Shown here in pieces: positions 47,267 through 58,696 of a DNA stretch of 64,000 nt; position 1 is the first letter of the stretch, and every line of letters starts with the position of its first letter. The notes below the pieces were generated by a model that saw nothing but the letters and a program-made list of their open reading frames with translations, made no database searches and was not told the DNA's origin. The stretch is from Cordia subcordata. Taxonomy: Eukaryota > Streptophyta > Magnoliopsida > Boraginales > Cordiaceae. Location of the stretch: positions 10,267,001-10,331,000 of the forward strand of contig JAPTOF010000016.1 in NCBI GenBank assembly GCA_028554755.1, in the 5' to 3' direction. Position numbers and translations under genes: made by a program.

Positions 47267-47735
47267 GCCTAAACTAAGTGTTGCTCATTGGGGGCACCTA
47301 GTAAGCTCTCTCATGATTCTCTTGTTGATGGCCTATTTATAGGCTAAGGTCAAGGTCATTAGACTTTGACTTACTGTCCAAGTCTTTCCTTTTTTTTTTT
47401 TTGAATTTTTCTTTTTCTTTCTCCTAGACTTATCTTTTTGTTATTCCTTTTCTTCTTCTTGGTCAAAATTTCGTTTTTGCTCTTTTTCTTCTCCTCCAAA
47501 ACTTTGACTACTTCTTCTTGCTTTGACTTTCTATATTTGCTTTAAAAAATTCCTTTCTCCAATTAAATAATTTTCCTACATAAATTAAAATAAATCATTA
47601 AGCCCAGAATATGTAAGAAAAATCTAAGTCAATTAAAATTCATGCCAACACCAAAATACTCACAAAATTGGCATTAAAATAAATCCATAAAGCCCAATTT
47701 ACTAAAAGATTAATATCAAAATTGACTTAGTATCA

Positions 47736-48865
47736 CAACTCCTAATTAGTGTATTGCGAGTCCCTAGCAATGAAAGTGATCAAAGAACATTGCCTAAAAT
47801 GAATTGAAAAGATTTTGGTTCTTTAATATGACAAGCAAAAATCTACAACTGCGAGAAAGAGTTCAGAAATCATCAACTCAGCGTGTGTGAAAGTTTTAGC
47901 CAGCACAACGCAAACTTTTCATCTCAAGATGTCAAGACTCGAGTTCTCTTTAAAGAGTATACTTCAACTCAATTCTCACAGGTGATATCACAACAAGAAA
48001 TTTTACTCAAAAGATTAGGTGTAACACTCCCAACGAGTATATGTGAGGGGAAGTGCTGTAAGCAAATAAGAATTTCTCATATAAGCACATATGAAGGAAA
48101 AGCCAGGAAAGAATGATAGTCTCATGGAAGGATACCAAAAAATATTTTATATCATGCCTTGCAAGATTAGTCATGCCAAAGGAACATCACAGCCATGCAA
48201 CCCCTAAGAACAAGGACTTTTTAAGGATGCAATGTAGGGTTAAAGGATGCATGATATGAGTTAGGGTCAAAGTGATGAATATTAAAGTGTTTCAAGACAA
48301 TTCAGAGAATCACTTCAACTTATCCTTTCACTTTGATACCCTTTCTTCCCTTTTGCTCAAATTACTACAAAACATTACCATTGGATCATTATACTTTCAA
48401 GTTTTCACTTTCTTTCTTTTTTTCTCATCATTTTTTCAAGAAATCATCCCTTTCAATATTTCTTGTCTCTTTTTTTCTTTTTTTTTTTTGGAACAAAGGG
48501 AATGACTTCTCTCTCTCTCTCTTTCTTCAAATATATATAAATATCAAAGCTCATTTTTCCACTCTTTTTTTTTCCCTCAAACATATGAATAACAAAAACT
48601 CATTTATATTTTTTTAACATATGAATAACAAAAACTCATTTGTATTTTTTTTAACTCTATTTTTTTTCTCGCTTAAACATGAATATAGAAAAACTCATCC
48701 CCTTTTCTCAACTCCCTTAACAATATCAAACAAATTCAATTATGTATCAATCAACTCCAATGATATTGCTAAAAATAAATGAATTCTCTTCTCTCTTGAG
48801 ACACTTTAAGGGGAAGGTTTTACAAGAAACCAAGGCTAATTCAAGGCTCAATGGAGCTACTAGGG

Positions 48866-48906
<41 letters not shown>

Positions 48907-50061
48907 ATGAAAAGATTAAGAAAAAACTCTGTGGCTCGAGGAAAGAAAGAAGGCCTAACTTTCATCTCTTAAAGATATACATGGCATCTATAATTTGCAT
49001 GACTGCATGATTTCTCTTTAAGGCATGATATAAAATATTTTCAGTCAGTTGAAGAACAAATAATGAGACTTTTAAAAAACAAAAATATGAGCTTTCAAAG
49101 AAATATAGAGGGCCAAAAAAAAAAATCTCTCACAAACAAATGATTGGCTAAAAAGCTCACAAGGGTTGAAATAGTTTCGACAAATTCTCTTCAAGAGTAT
49201 CAAATTGTTCCATCAATCAACAAAAAGCTCATGGTGTGCAGCTACATGAAAGTGTAGGAAGCCAAGAATGATGAAAGTAAGCTTCTTTTCACAAAATTAG
49301 TTAATTAACTTGGCATACACCCAAAAAACAAAATAATGAACGATAATGACTCCTACCCCCAATCAAAACAAAACATTGTCCTCAATGTTTAAAAAGAAAA
49401 ATAAATTATAAAGAGTGCATGAGAATAAATAAAGTAAAGGAAAATCCAAAAAGATTAAGGCCAAAAAGAGCATACCTGAATAGTTGATAATAGAATTGAA
49501 AGCTCTCAATGTACAAATAGTTAGTGATAATAAAAAACAAACTAAAGATTATTTTAACTTTCTTTTTCAATTTTTTCATTTTTTTGTTGGTCGACCCTAT
49601 TTACATCCCCATGCAAAGGCTTCGAATTCTGGGAGGCACTATAGCTAACTCACAATGACTAAAAGAATTAAAATAAATGGATAAAAATGATAGGACATAA
49701 ATAAAAAAAAAAAGAGAAAGAAGTACATACCTGGATCCATTTAACATCATCTACAAAGACAATTCTTATGAACTTCAGGAGTAGACTTAACTGAATATAT
49801 AAAAATTATGAAGGAGAGGCCATTAATTTCAAACCACCAGTGTACTCAAAGCCCAGTTAATCCCTCAACTTAGGAGGGAAGCCAGGTATCTTATGCTTTC
49901 ATTCAATGGTTTTACTTTCATAGTATCTATCTCAGTTAATCCCAAAATTTCAATTACACAAGAGAATCTATTTTCAAGAAAATGGTAAAACCAATACGAC
50001 CCAGTAGAGGTCCAACCTAAAGGTTGAGCAAATAACAATATATAATGACATTCTTTTAATC
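47736..50061 (-). other. non-coding 3' region of the Athila element
   Basis: Between the integrase stop and the 3' LTR there are 2.3 kb without a recognisable envelope-like ORF, which some Athila elements have here. It holds long T/C-rich tracts (48400-48700), a (TA)n run at 48869-48900 and a short duplication, AACATATGAATAACAAAAAC (about 48579 and 48618). The polypurine tract next to the LTR is not distinct. Confidence 0.7.
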
Positions 50062-52864
50062 CTAGTAGATAGGTTTGCCTACCATGACTTCTTCAATTTC
50101 TGGATTTTTCAACTCTAAAAATGGTTTCAACCGTTGCCCATTTACTTTAAACAAATTGCCATCTTTAGGATTTCCATGTTCAACAGCACCATGCGAATAA
50201 ACAATTTGCATAATATATGGACCAGACCATCTAGACCTTAATTTTCCACGGAATACATGTAACTGAGAATTGTAAAGCAAAACTTTCTGACCAGGCTCAA
50301 GCGATTTTCTAAGAATGCTAGAATCATGCCCTTTTTTCATTTTTTCTTTATATGACTTGGCACAATCATAAGCACCATTGTGAATTTCCTCCAACTCATT
50401 GAGTTGGAGTTTTCTTTGATTACCTGATTTATCAAGATCAAAATTCAATTGTTTGATTGCGCAATAAGCCCTATGTTCTGACTTAATAGGAAGATGACAT
50501 GCCTTACCAAACACTAACCGGTATGGGGATATCCCAATGGAGTTTTGAATCAACTTTGGTAGGCCTACAATGCATTATCTAACTTTAAAGACCAATCCTT
50601 CTTAATAGTATTTGCAGTTTTTTTCCAAAATTTCCTTTATTTCCTTGTTGGAGATTTTAACTTGACCACTAGCTTAAGGGTGATAAGGGGCAGCTACTTT
50701 ATGAGTGATGCCATATTTTTTCATTAACTACTCAAATGTGTTATTGCAAAAATGTTTATCCCCATCACTAATAATGGCCCTTGAAATGCCAAATCATGCA
50801 AAAATATTTTCTTTCAAAAATTTGACAACAGTTTTATGATCATTATTTCTACATGCTTTGGCCTCTACCCATTTTGAAGCAAAATCAACTCTAACCCAAA
50901 TAGAAAGGTTACCGAAGGAATTAGGAAAAGGACCCATAAAATCATTATCCCAGACAACAAAAATATCAACAATTAAAATTGGATTCAAGGGCATCATATT
51001 TCTTTTTTCCTATGCTCCTTAACCTTTGACATCTTTTACAAGCTAAGCAATTAGCATAGGAATCACAAAAAATAGAAAGCCAATAAAATCCACATTGCAA
51101 AATTTTAGTAGTAATTTTTCTAGAACTAAAATGATCTCCACATGCTTGATCATGACAAAAAGAGAATACTTTGTTGCTCAAGTTTAGGAATGCACCTTCT
51201 AATAATCTAATTAGGACAATACTTAAATAGATAAGGATCATCCCAAAAGAAAAGTTTTACCTCAGACAAGAATTTGAGCCTATCATGCTTGCTCCAATGA
51301 GAAGGTAGCTGATTTGTAACTAAGTAGTTCACAATATCAGCATACCAAGGGGTTTGAGAGACCTGCAATAACTATTCATCTAGAAAAGACTTAACAATAA
51401 GAGATCTAGAATTATCATGCTCAACTACCAATCTACATAAATGATCAGCTACCACATTTTTTGACCCTTTCTTGTCTCTAATATCAAGATAAAATTCTTG
51501 TAGAAGTAAAATCCATTGAATGAGCCTAGGCTTAACATCTTTCTTTAAAAACAAATATTTCAGTACAACATGATCAGAATATATTACAACCTTAATGCCT
51601 AGCACACGTGGTCTAAATTTATCCAAGGCAAAAACAATAGCTAGTAGTTCTTTCTCAGTAGTAGAATAGTTCAATTGAGTGTAATTGATGTTCTACTGTC
51701 ATAATAAATTACATGAGGAAGTTTATTCACTTGCTGTCCCAAAATAGCACCATAATCAAAAGCATTACACAGGATTTCAAAAGGCAAATTCCATTCAAGT
51801 GTTTTAATGATAGGTGGTGATGTCAATTCATTTTCCAATTTATTTAAAGCTTTGAGACATGCATCATAAAAAACAAAAGGTACATTTTTACCAAGAAGGT
51901 TACATAGAGGCCTAGCAATTTTACTAAAGTCCTTAATAAATCTTTTGTAAAATCCTGCATGGCCTAAAAATGATCTAGTTTCCTTGACATTCCTAGGAGG
52001 AGAAGGGTTAGAGATTAAATCAATTTTAGCTTTATCCACCTCAATCCCATTTCTAGATATGACATGTCCAAGCGCTATTCCTCTTTTAACCATGAAATGA
52101 CATTTTTCCTAGTTAAGCACCAAGTTTTTCTCCTTACACCTAGCCAAAACCATTGACAAATGATTCAAACAATCCTCAAATGTGGCCCTAAAAATAGAAA
52201 AATCATCCATGAATACTTCCAAAAATTCCCCTATCATATATGAAAAAATACTTATCATGCATCTTTTAAAAGTGGCAAGGGCATTACAAAACCCAAAGGG
52301 CATGTGCTTATATGTTAAAGTGCCAAATGGACATGTAAATGTAGTTTTCTCATGATCCTTTGGTGCAATGGAAATTTGATTTTAACCAAAATATCCATGC
52401 AAAAAACAATAATATGCATGACCGCCTAACTTCTCTAACATTTGATCAATAAAGGGAAGAGAGAAGTGGTCTTTCCTTGTCATGGAATTCAACTTACGAT
52501 AGTCAATGCACATTCTCCATCCTGTTTTCACCCTTGTTGGAATACACTCATCATCTTTATTTTTAACCACAGTTATTCTAGTTTTCTTAGGAACTACCTG
52601 CACAGGACTCACTTAATTACTATCAGAAATAGGATCAATAATGCCCACATCTAGAAGTTTTAGAATTTTAGCCTTTACTACATCCTTCATAATAGGGTTC
52701 AAACACCATTGTGACTCACATGTAGCCTTAGCATTGTCCTTTAAATGAATTCTATGCATAACAACTGATGGACTAATACCCTTAATATCTGTAATTATCC
52801 ACCCTATAATAGCAGGCAATGTCTCATTAGCACCTAAAAAAACATACTTAAAAGTATCTAACAA
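50062..52864 (-). pseudogene. Athila pol: reverse transcriptase, RNase H, integrase
   Basis: RT starts with FKYVFLGANETLP and DIKGISPSVVMHRIHL (52800), then GWRMCIDYRKLNS, MPFGFCNALATFKRCM and an intact catalytic FMDDFSIF (near 52210). RNase H follows: NYSTTEKELLAIVFALDKFR (51674) and HLCRL. Integrase has a zinc finger CLACKRCQ, a NDFMGPFPNSFGN segment with the first Asp (about 50950), IISDGDKHFCN with the second, and GQVKISNKEIK, where the catalytic Glu is Lys (codon 50656-50658). The C-terminus runs SPYRLVFGKACHLP to GKLRSRWSGPYIM. Stops include those at 52613, 52382 and 52109 (all positions where Trp or Tyr is usual), plus frameshifts near 51670 and 51240. Confidence 0.92.
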
Positions 52865-54473
52865 AGGTTTTAACTCTAAACTAAAGAGGCTCTATTGCAA
52901 AAAGTAAAGTTGGGGATGAAGGGAGGGAAAGTAGCAACACTTTGGGCTACCATTTATTAACGGCCATAAATGGTATAGAATCTAGCAATGAATTCCCTTG
53001 ACAAATGGATTGATCAATATCAAAATCAGCATCAAACTGAGCTAAGCATGCTTCAAGTGGATTATCATAGCTACTCAACACAAATTTATCATTCACAATA
53101 CTTTCAACCATGTTAAGCTCATGATCATCATCATTATCAGGCATTTGTATCTCAGCCATATATTGTCCCTTAAGATTACGTACAGGTTGACTTGGGAATT
53201 TACCTTTTTCTCTCTCTCCTACTTGAGTAGCCAACTGCCCAATTTGTGTCTATAACTTAAGAATGGAATTAGAATTCATTTTATTATAGTTTTTTATCTC
53301 TTGAATTGCTTGAGTGGTGCTCTGCATGAATGATTTAAGAAACTCTTCTATGATGATTACTACTTGGCGTAACTAGGAAACTGTGGTGGTGGTTGGAGAA
53401 AAGGAGCAAAATTTTGATTAGGTGGTCGAAATTGATTTTGAAATTGCATATGTGGACCACTTGAATTAATAGGAGGTTGATTCTGTTTCCAAGAAAAATT
53501 TGGGTGATCTCTCCATCTAGGATTATATGGCTCTAAAGATGGATTAGCATATAGCCTTCCCAAGTTATTAAGTAAATTTGCTTGCTCAGAAAAACACTCA
53601 TTATATGTAGGCATAGAAGGACACATTGTAGTTATATGCATAGGACTAGTACATAGAGAACATATTTCACTTGAACATGTTTAACAGAACCATTCCTTTT
53701 ATTCATGCTTAAAGCTTCTACCTTTCGAGTGAGTGCTTTTAACCTAGCCTTTATGTCCACATCCTCATTGATCGCGGACAACCCATTTTCCTAGTTGATT
53801 GAGTAGGTTTTTTCCTATGACTAGTAAAATCCCACTGTTGGGAACTCTCAGCTAGACTTTCTAAAAAATTATAAGCTTCTTTCTCTCCCAAACTCAAGAA
53901 ATCTCTACTATTCATAGATTCAACGATATTCTTATTAGCCTGTGTCAAAGCATTGTAAAAATATTGCACTAATCTCCAAGTTTCAAAACAATGATGAGGA
54001 CATTTTAAAAGTAAACCCTTAAACCTTTCCCAACTTTCATAAAATTTTTCATGCTCTTCTTGGTAAAAATCATAAATTTCTCTCCTTAATGCATATGTTT
54101 TGACCATGGGAAAGAATTTAGACAAAAAATTTTTGACCAATGCATCCCAAGAAGTAGTGGATCTAGGTGGAAGAGAGTTTAACCATGCTTTCACCTTCTC
54201 TTTAAGTGAAAACGAAAATAAGCACAAATGAACAAATTCATCACTAAAATTCTAAAATTTAAATGTGGCACAAATATCTAAAAATTCTTTCACATGCAAA
54301 TATGGATCTTCTCTTTCAAAACAATGAAAAGTGGGCAGAAGATTTATTACCTGTGGTTTTAACTAAAATTTCACAACAGCGATCACAGATAAAATAATGC
54401 ATAATGGGGGATTAGTGGAGATGAGGGAAAATAACTCCGTAAGAGGTTTAGTTTCTTCTCTATGTTCACTCAT
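52865..54473 (-). pseudogene. Athila gag with the protease region deleted
   Basis: Starts MSEHREETKPLTELF (54473). The capsid domain shows FSLKEKVKAWLNSLPPRSTT (54200) and LRREIYDFYQEEHEKFYESW (54100). The C-terminal linker is YNPRWRDHPNFSWKQNQPP (53530), typical of Athila. At 53234-52947 one open frame runs from VGEREKGKFPSQPV straight into MVESIVNDKFVLSS. In Athila polyproteins these two motifs flank a long linker and the aspartic protease. The protease D-L/T-G-A motif is not found, so some 250 codons or more seem to be deleted in frame. Several stops and one frameshift near 53760 also occur. Confidence 0.8.
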
Positions 54474-54660
54474 GTTAGACTTTAATTCAAAGCTAACTAA
54501 CCTTTATGTGTGATCTTGTACCCAAACTTTCATGCAACACTAAAAACGCCCAATTTTTTTCATTTTTTCATTTTTTATTTTTTGGATTTTTTAAAAGAAA
54601 ACAGTAAAAACAACTAGTAGAAGAAAATCCTAACAAAGTCTAAGAACTTAGCCTAATCAA

Positions 54661-54679
54661 GTCCCTGGCAATGATGCCA
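54661..54679 (-). promoter_or_regulatory. primer-binding site of the Athila element
   Basis: On the minus strand TGGCATCATTGCCAGGGAC lies six bases after the 5' LTR. It matches the TGGCGCCGTTGCCGGGGA primer-binding site (tRNA-Asp) of Athila elements except for changes consistent with CpG decay. Confidence 0.88.
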
Positions 54680-54685
54680 AAAACT

Positions 54686-55627
54686 TGTTGTGATGTTTTA
54701 ATTGCTCGCAGTGCACAAATCTTATGACAGCATAGTTCAAGCAAATACGAGGTCAATCCCACAAGGACTTGTTATGTGAAGGACAAGCTCAAGACAAAAA
54801 TTGGGACTTCCTAATCTAACTGGACGAGTTTTATTTTGAAGAATAATTATGAAAATAAAATTAAATAAAATAAAAAAACTAAACTAGAACAATAGTGAAA
54901 GCAATTAATTAAACTACGAAATAAGGAATAAGAAATTAAACCTAAAACTAAATCAACTAAAAATAAATTAAAATAAAGAAGACTTGTAAGGCAAAATAAT
55001 GAGAAAGTAAAATAACGAGTTAGACTAGCAAGAATAAATGGCTAAGATCTCAGACTCCACCTTGTTAATCCTAACTTCAACTATATTTGAGCATTAATTT
55101 TTCTCAAGTTTCACTACATGATAATCTCGCGGTCAGGCTACGTTATCATGGAAAATATCATCGTTAAGCTCCGAGTTAATAAAAGCTAAGGTATATTTAT
55201 TCTAGTTTCAAAAAAATCATTAAATCATTAATTGTATCCAAACCCGAAATCACAATTGATTTTTGGATTTAAAAACAAAACTATCAATTGTCAAAAATTG
55301 TTCGAAGCATGAGAAAAACATGATTAAACTCATCTAAGAAATTATTTTGAACAATTAATAGGAGAATAAGCAATAAAAACGAATGACCAAATTCATGGGA
55401 AAAATCAAATCTCAAATAAAAAGAAGTTAAATTAACAATGTTTCATCCTAACCTTGGCAAGAAAAACTTAGCATGATATGAAAACTAAAAGAATAAATTT
55501 GAAAATAAAACATAAAACTAAACTAAATTAAAGGTAAAGAATAAGTTACAAGAAATATGCAGCTTTCAAACTTGAAGCGATTCCAGCTCCATGGCATAAA
55601 ATTCTTGAAAGAAAGAAGAAAAAGAAA

Positions 55628-55680
<53 letters not shown>

Positions 55681-56136
55681 CTTGTTGGGAGCACCTAGGA
55701 AGCTCTCTCATAATTCTCACGTTTGTGGACTATTTATAGGCTAAGGCTAAGGTCATTAGACCTTGACTTGTTGTCCAAGTCTTTCCTCTCTTTTTTTTTT
55801 AATTTTCTTTTTTCTTTCTTCTAGACTAAGATTTTTGTCAATTTCCTTTTCTTCTTCTTGTCAAAATTTCCTTTTTGCTCTTTTTTTTCTCCTCAAGACT
55901 TTGACTATTTCTTCTTCTTACTTTGACTTTCCATACTCGTTTTTAGAAAATTCCTTTCTCCAATTAAATAATTTTTCTATATAAATTAAAATAAATTTTT
56001 AAGCCCAAAACATGTAAGAAAATTCTAAATCAATTAAAATTCATGCCAACACCTAAAATACTCACAAATTAGCATTAAATTAAATTCACGAAATCCAATT
56101 TACTAAAAGATTAATACCAAAATTGACTTAACATCG
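54686..56136 (-). repeat. 5' LTR of the Athila element, with a 1.9-kb deletion
   Basis: 1451 bp, bounded by TGTTGTGATG on the plus-strand left side and ACATCG at 56136 (ancestral CA end mutated). Relative to the 3' LTR it lacks 39286-41205. The junction AATAAATTTG corresponds to AATAAATTT (39286) and AATAAATCTG (41206), short direct repeats that could have mediated the deletion. It contains a (TA)n run at about 55636-55676. Confidence 0.88.
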
Positions 56137-56368
56137 TATTACATCAATGGCTAGCTATAGGGAGTTAATATGTTGGGCTTAGTGAGTATTTTTCTCCTTT
56201 ACAAAAATTAATTGACAAAAAAAATTGAAGTTTCAAGAATTGTCACATGTTAGAGTATTATTCTCTTACATAGAAAGTTCATAAAATCCAAGATCACTTA
56301 ATAAGATTTTGGGCTACTCCTCCCATTGAACAATATATTTTTAGAATGAAATCCCAGAATTCTTTACA

Positions 56369-56380
56369 TGGTATCAGAGC
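56369..56380 (+). promoter_or_regulatory. primer-binding site of the TRIM-like element
   Basis: TGGTATCAGAGC is the standard copia/TRIM primer-binding sequence for initiator tRNA-Met and abuts the LTR end TTTACA. It is the only perfect copy in the window. Confidence 0.93.
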
Positions 56381-56524
56381 TGGATCTTAGTCCAGTTCCT
56401 TGCGTTGTGCACATGTGACTTGTGTTTGCTTTTTAGCTCGTTTGAGCACTTATTCTTGGTTATTTGGCTCATTTGAGCACCTATTTTATGGCTGTTTTTG
56501 GTTCAGGGTCACACGAAAGGGAGG

Positions 56525-57370
56525 TGTTAGAATGCATTTTTGGAAAATAATATGTAAATCCTGGAAATTCAATATGCAAATAAAGAAACTAAACTTTTAT
56601 TAGATACAAAATAAAGAAATAATTGAAAATAACTAAGGATACAACGGCTATATACCTCTTGATATTGGTAGCACTCTTACGGCAAGGACTTCCAAACTGG
56701 TAAGCAAAGAACTCTCTCCCTAAAATGCAAACTAGAATTTTGAAATGTTAGGATGCTAAAAGTTAGAATTTCCTGTGTGTTGTACCCTATGCAACATAAC
56801 CCCAAGAGTTCTCATATGCACTAGCTGAAAACTTTTATTTGTAATGTAGGATATGTGTAACAACCAACAAAGCATTCAATGAGGGAATTAGTACCAACCA
56901 TTAGACATGCCATAACTCTAAGCTTTAATGCTAGCATTAGTGGAAAGTTTTGTAACCACGACTATCATAACTCTTAGGCTTTAATCCAGATTTGAATGGC
57001 TTTCGATTATGAACAATTTTGGATTTTTGTCCAAAAAGGTTAAACCGGAGCGAAAACCTAAGCCGCATCCATGTCGCATCCCTAAGAGGCCAACCGGCCG
57101 TGCCGGGCCAGCGCGTGCACATGTGTAGAGGTTTTTAATACCAAGCCCACCATGTATACCCCTATAGAATAAATAAAATCATGCAACCAAACTAGTTAAT
57201 AATCCACCTTTGGTTGCTCATTTCTCATTCACTACAAGCCCATTTTTGACATGTAAATATACCATGTCTACGTACTTGAAACAAAATCTGACCCATAGAT
57301 GAGTGGGACTCAACCCAATTTTTGGGTCAATGTGGTTTTGACCTTTATATCAAAAATCATAATTCTAACA
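56525..57370 (-). repeat. inverted LTR of the 30.7-kb copia family, nested in the TRIM
   Basis: The minus strand reads TGTTAGAATTATGATTTTTG and ends AAAAATGCATTCTAACA, giving 9-base inverted ends. It aligns with the LTRs at 30734 and 36076. On the minus strand it is preceded by CATGTGGTAGGGGAATATA, similar to the polypurine tract at 36062-36075, so it is a 3' LTR with a trace of interior rather than a clean solo LTR. No target-site duplication was found. It holds a GC-rich segment of about 110 bp (about 57035-57150) that the other two LTR copies lack. Confidence 0.85.
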
Positions 57371-57582
57371 TATATTCCCCTACCACATGAAAAAATAATA
57401 AGGTTTAGGACTACCTTATAAGTTCCTAGCCACTTGGTTTTGGGGTGGAACCACAGGATTCTTTATGAGCCAATTATAATGTCTACGCATGGCCCTTTTT
57501 CATCCACTCTGACGTTCTTCTTTCAATTACAAAATCAGGTCATATGTGAGGATAAATGTATCAGGTCAGACATAAGTGGGAG

Positions 57583-57844
57583 TGTTAGAGTATTATTCCT
57601 CCCATATATAAAGTTCATAAAATCCAAGATTACTTAATAAGATCCTAGGCTACTCCTCCCGTTAACGTTCATAAAATCCAAGATCAGTTAATAAGATCTT
57701 GGGCTACTCCTCCCATTGAGCAATTACATCTTGGGCTACTTCTCCCATTGACGTTTATAAAATCCAAGATTGGTTAATAAGATCCTAGGCTATTCTTTCT
57801 ATTGACCAATTAATTTTTAGGATGGAACCCTAGGATTCTTCATA
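57583..57844 (+). repeat. 3' LTR of the TRIM with internal triplication
   Basis: Longer than the 5' LTR (262 versus 122 bp), because the segment TTCATAAAATCCAAGAT ... GGCTACTCCTCCC is present three times, starting at 57614, 57668 and 57754. The 5' LTR has it once. The expansion occurred in one LTR only, so after insertion or by uneven reverse transcription. Confidence 0.88.
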
Positions 57845-57849
57845 TCACA

Positions 57850-58412
57850 AGCCTATCCTAGATGAAAATTTCCCACTATTTGTGAAATTTAGTGAGTTTG
57901 GGCTTTGTTGTCTTTGTCTCACTCCATTGCAAGATGCTGATGTGTATGCAGTATCGAATAAACTAAATATACATTGCAAGTCATTTTCCATCATTATTCA
58001 ATATAATATTCTAGAGACAAAATGTTATTTTCACCTATTCATTAGGTGAAAAATGAATCTAACTTTGGTGGTGATTTTGAATTAGCCCACCTACTTACGG
58101 CCTAGATGTTGAGTAAATAAAAACTTACCAAGGTTATCATGGTTTGATAGTTTAAATGAACATGTTATTATATCTCGTTAACAAACACATAATTCAAACA
58201 ATATTTCCTAAATATGTATATTGGTCGTCACCATTGCACATATAGACTATACTGCATTGCTTCCTCCAAAATTATGTTGCAAGTTGAAAGTTTTTCAAGA
58301 ACGTTATAAAAAGTTTCCACTTTTGTGATTTTTGGTATTCTAGGGCAAGGTTTGTTACCTTTCATGCATGTTCGGATTGCTCTAGGTAATTCAATGTGAT
58401 TCTATATGGGCT
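57850..58412. other. 560-bp spacer with nothing recognised
   Basis: AT-rich sequence between two LTR elements. No domain, repeat or splice pattern that I can support. It contains the target site TCATT of the next element at its right end. Confidence 0.6.
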
Positions 58413-58417
58413 TCATT

Positions 58418-58616
58418 TGTTAGGCAATACATTTATATCGTTAAGGTTATTGATAAGCATAGTTATACATGTATATCGTTAAGGATATTGATAAGCACAG
58501 TTTAGGATAGATATCCTAACTCTTGTACATTCTTATGTGTTGTAAACTACTTCTTGTACGACTATTTAAATATGATATTAAATAGAAAAAGAATATAGTG
58601 AAAATCTATTCTTTCA
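58418..58616 (+). repeat. 5' LTR of the young copia element
   Basis: 199 bp, TG...CA. It contains AATATCCTAAC-like and TAAGGATATTGATAAGCA repeats and a probable TATA region, CTATTTAAATATGA, near 58562. It differs from the 3' LTR at about five positions. Confidence 0.95.
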
Positions 58617-58629
58617 TGGTATGAGTTGG
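58617..58629 (+). promoter_or_regulatory. degraded primer-binding site of the young copia element
   Basis: TGGTATGAGTTGG follows the LTR directly. The standard sequence is TGGTATCAGAGC, so the middle differs (C to G, G to T). Either the site mutated after insertion or this family uses a variant. Confidence 0.75.
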
Positions 58630-58696
58630 GTTCCTTTTTCAATAGATTTTATCAACTTCATCATAATATTTTTATTTCACCCTTGCAAAGTTCATC

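Larger units (their letters stand above)
38432..47735 (-). repeat. 3' LTR of the Athila element, interrupted at 41369-47266
   Basis: The LTR parts are 38432-41368 and 47276-47735, about 3.4 kb together, matching the other LTR at both ends. Matches include CAAATCTTATGACA-ATAGTTC at 38470 versus 54720, and CTTTCAAACTTGAAGC at 41280 versus 55563. The portion 39286-41205 is absent from the other LTR. AT-rich with no coding sequence. Confidence 0.85.
38432..56136 (-). mobile_element. Athila-lineage Ty3/gypsy retrotransposon, minus strand, split by a MULE
   Basis: Read on the minus strand: 5' LTR 56136-54686, primer-binding site 54679-54661, gag, reverse transcriptase, RNase H, integrase, a 2.3-kb non-coding 3' region, then the 3' LTR 47735-38432 interrupted by a MULE at 41369-47266. 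Flanks are TGTTA (38427-38431) and TATTA (56137-56141), a 5-bp duplication with one transition. Gag, RT and integrase motifs are of the Athila type. The protease region is missing. Without the MULE the element would be about 11.8 kb. Confidence 0.88.
56247..57844 (+). mobile_element. TRIM-like miniature LTR retrotransposon
   Basis: A short 5' LTR (56247-56368, 122 bp) starts TGTTAGAGTATTATTC and is followed at once by the primer-binding site TGGTATCAGAGC (56369-56380, initiator tRNA-Met type). The 3' LTR (57583-57844) follows the polypurine-like CATAAGTGGGAG. The target-site duplication TCACA is perfect (56242-56246, 57845-57849). The inside has no retroviral gene. It is about 1.2 kb, of which about 846 bp (56525-57370) is an inverted LTR of another family, so the original interior was only about 370 bp. 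This size and structure fit a TRIM. Confidence 0.85.

Noticed and set aside
48272..48617. Overlapping open frames rich in Phe/Ser/Leu
   Set aside because: They translate T/C-rich tracts in the non-coding 3' part of the Athila element.
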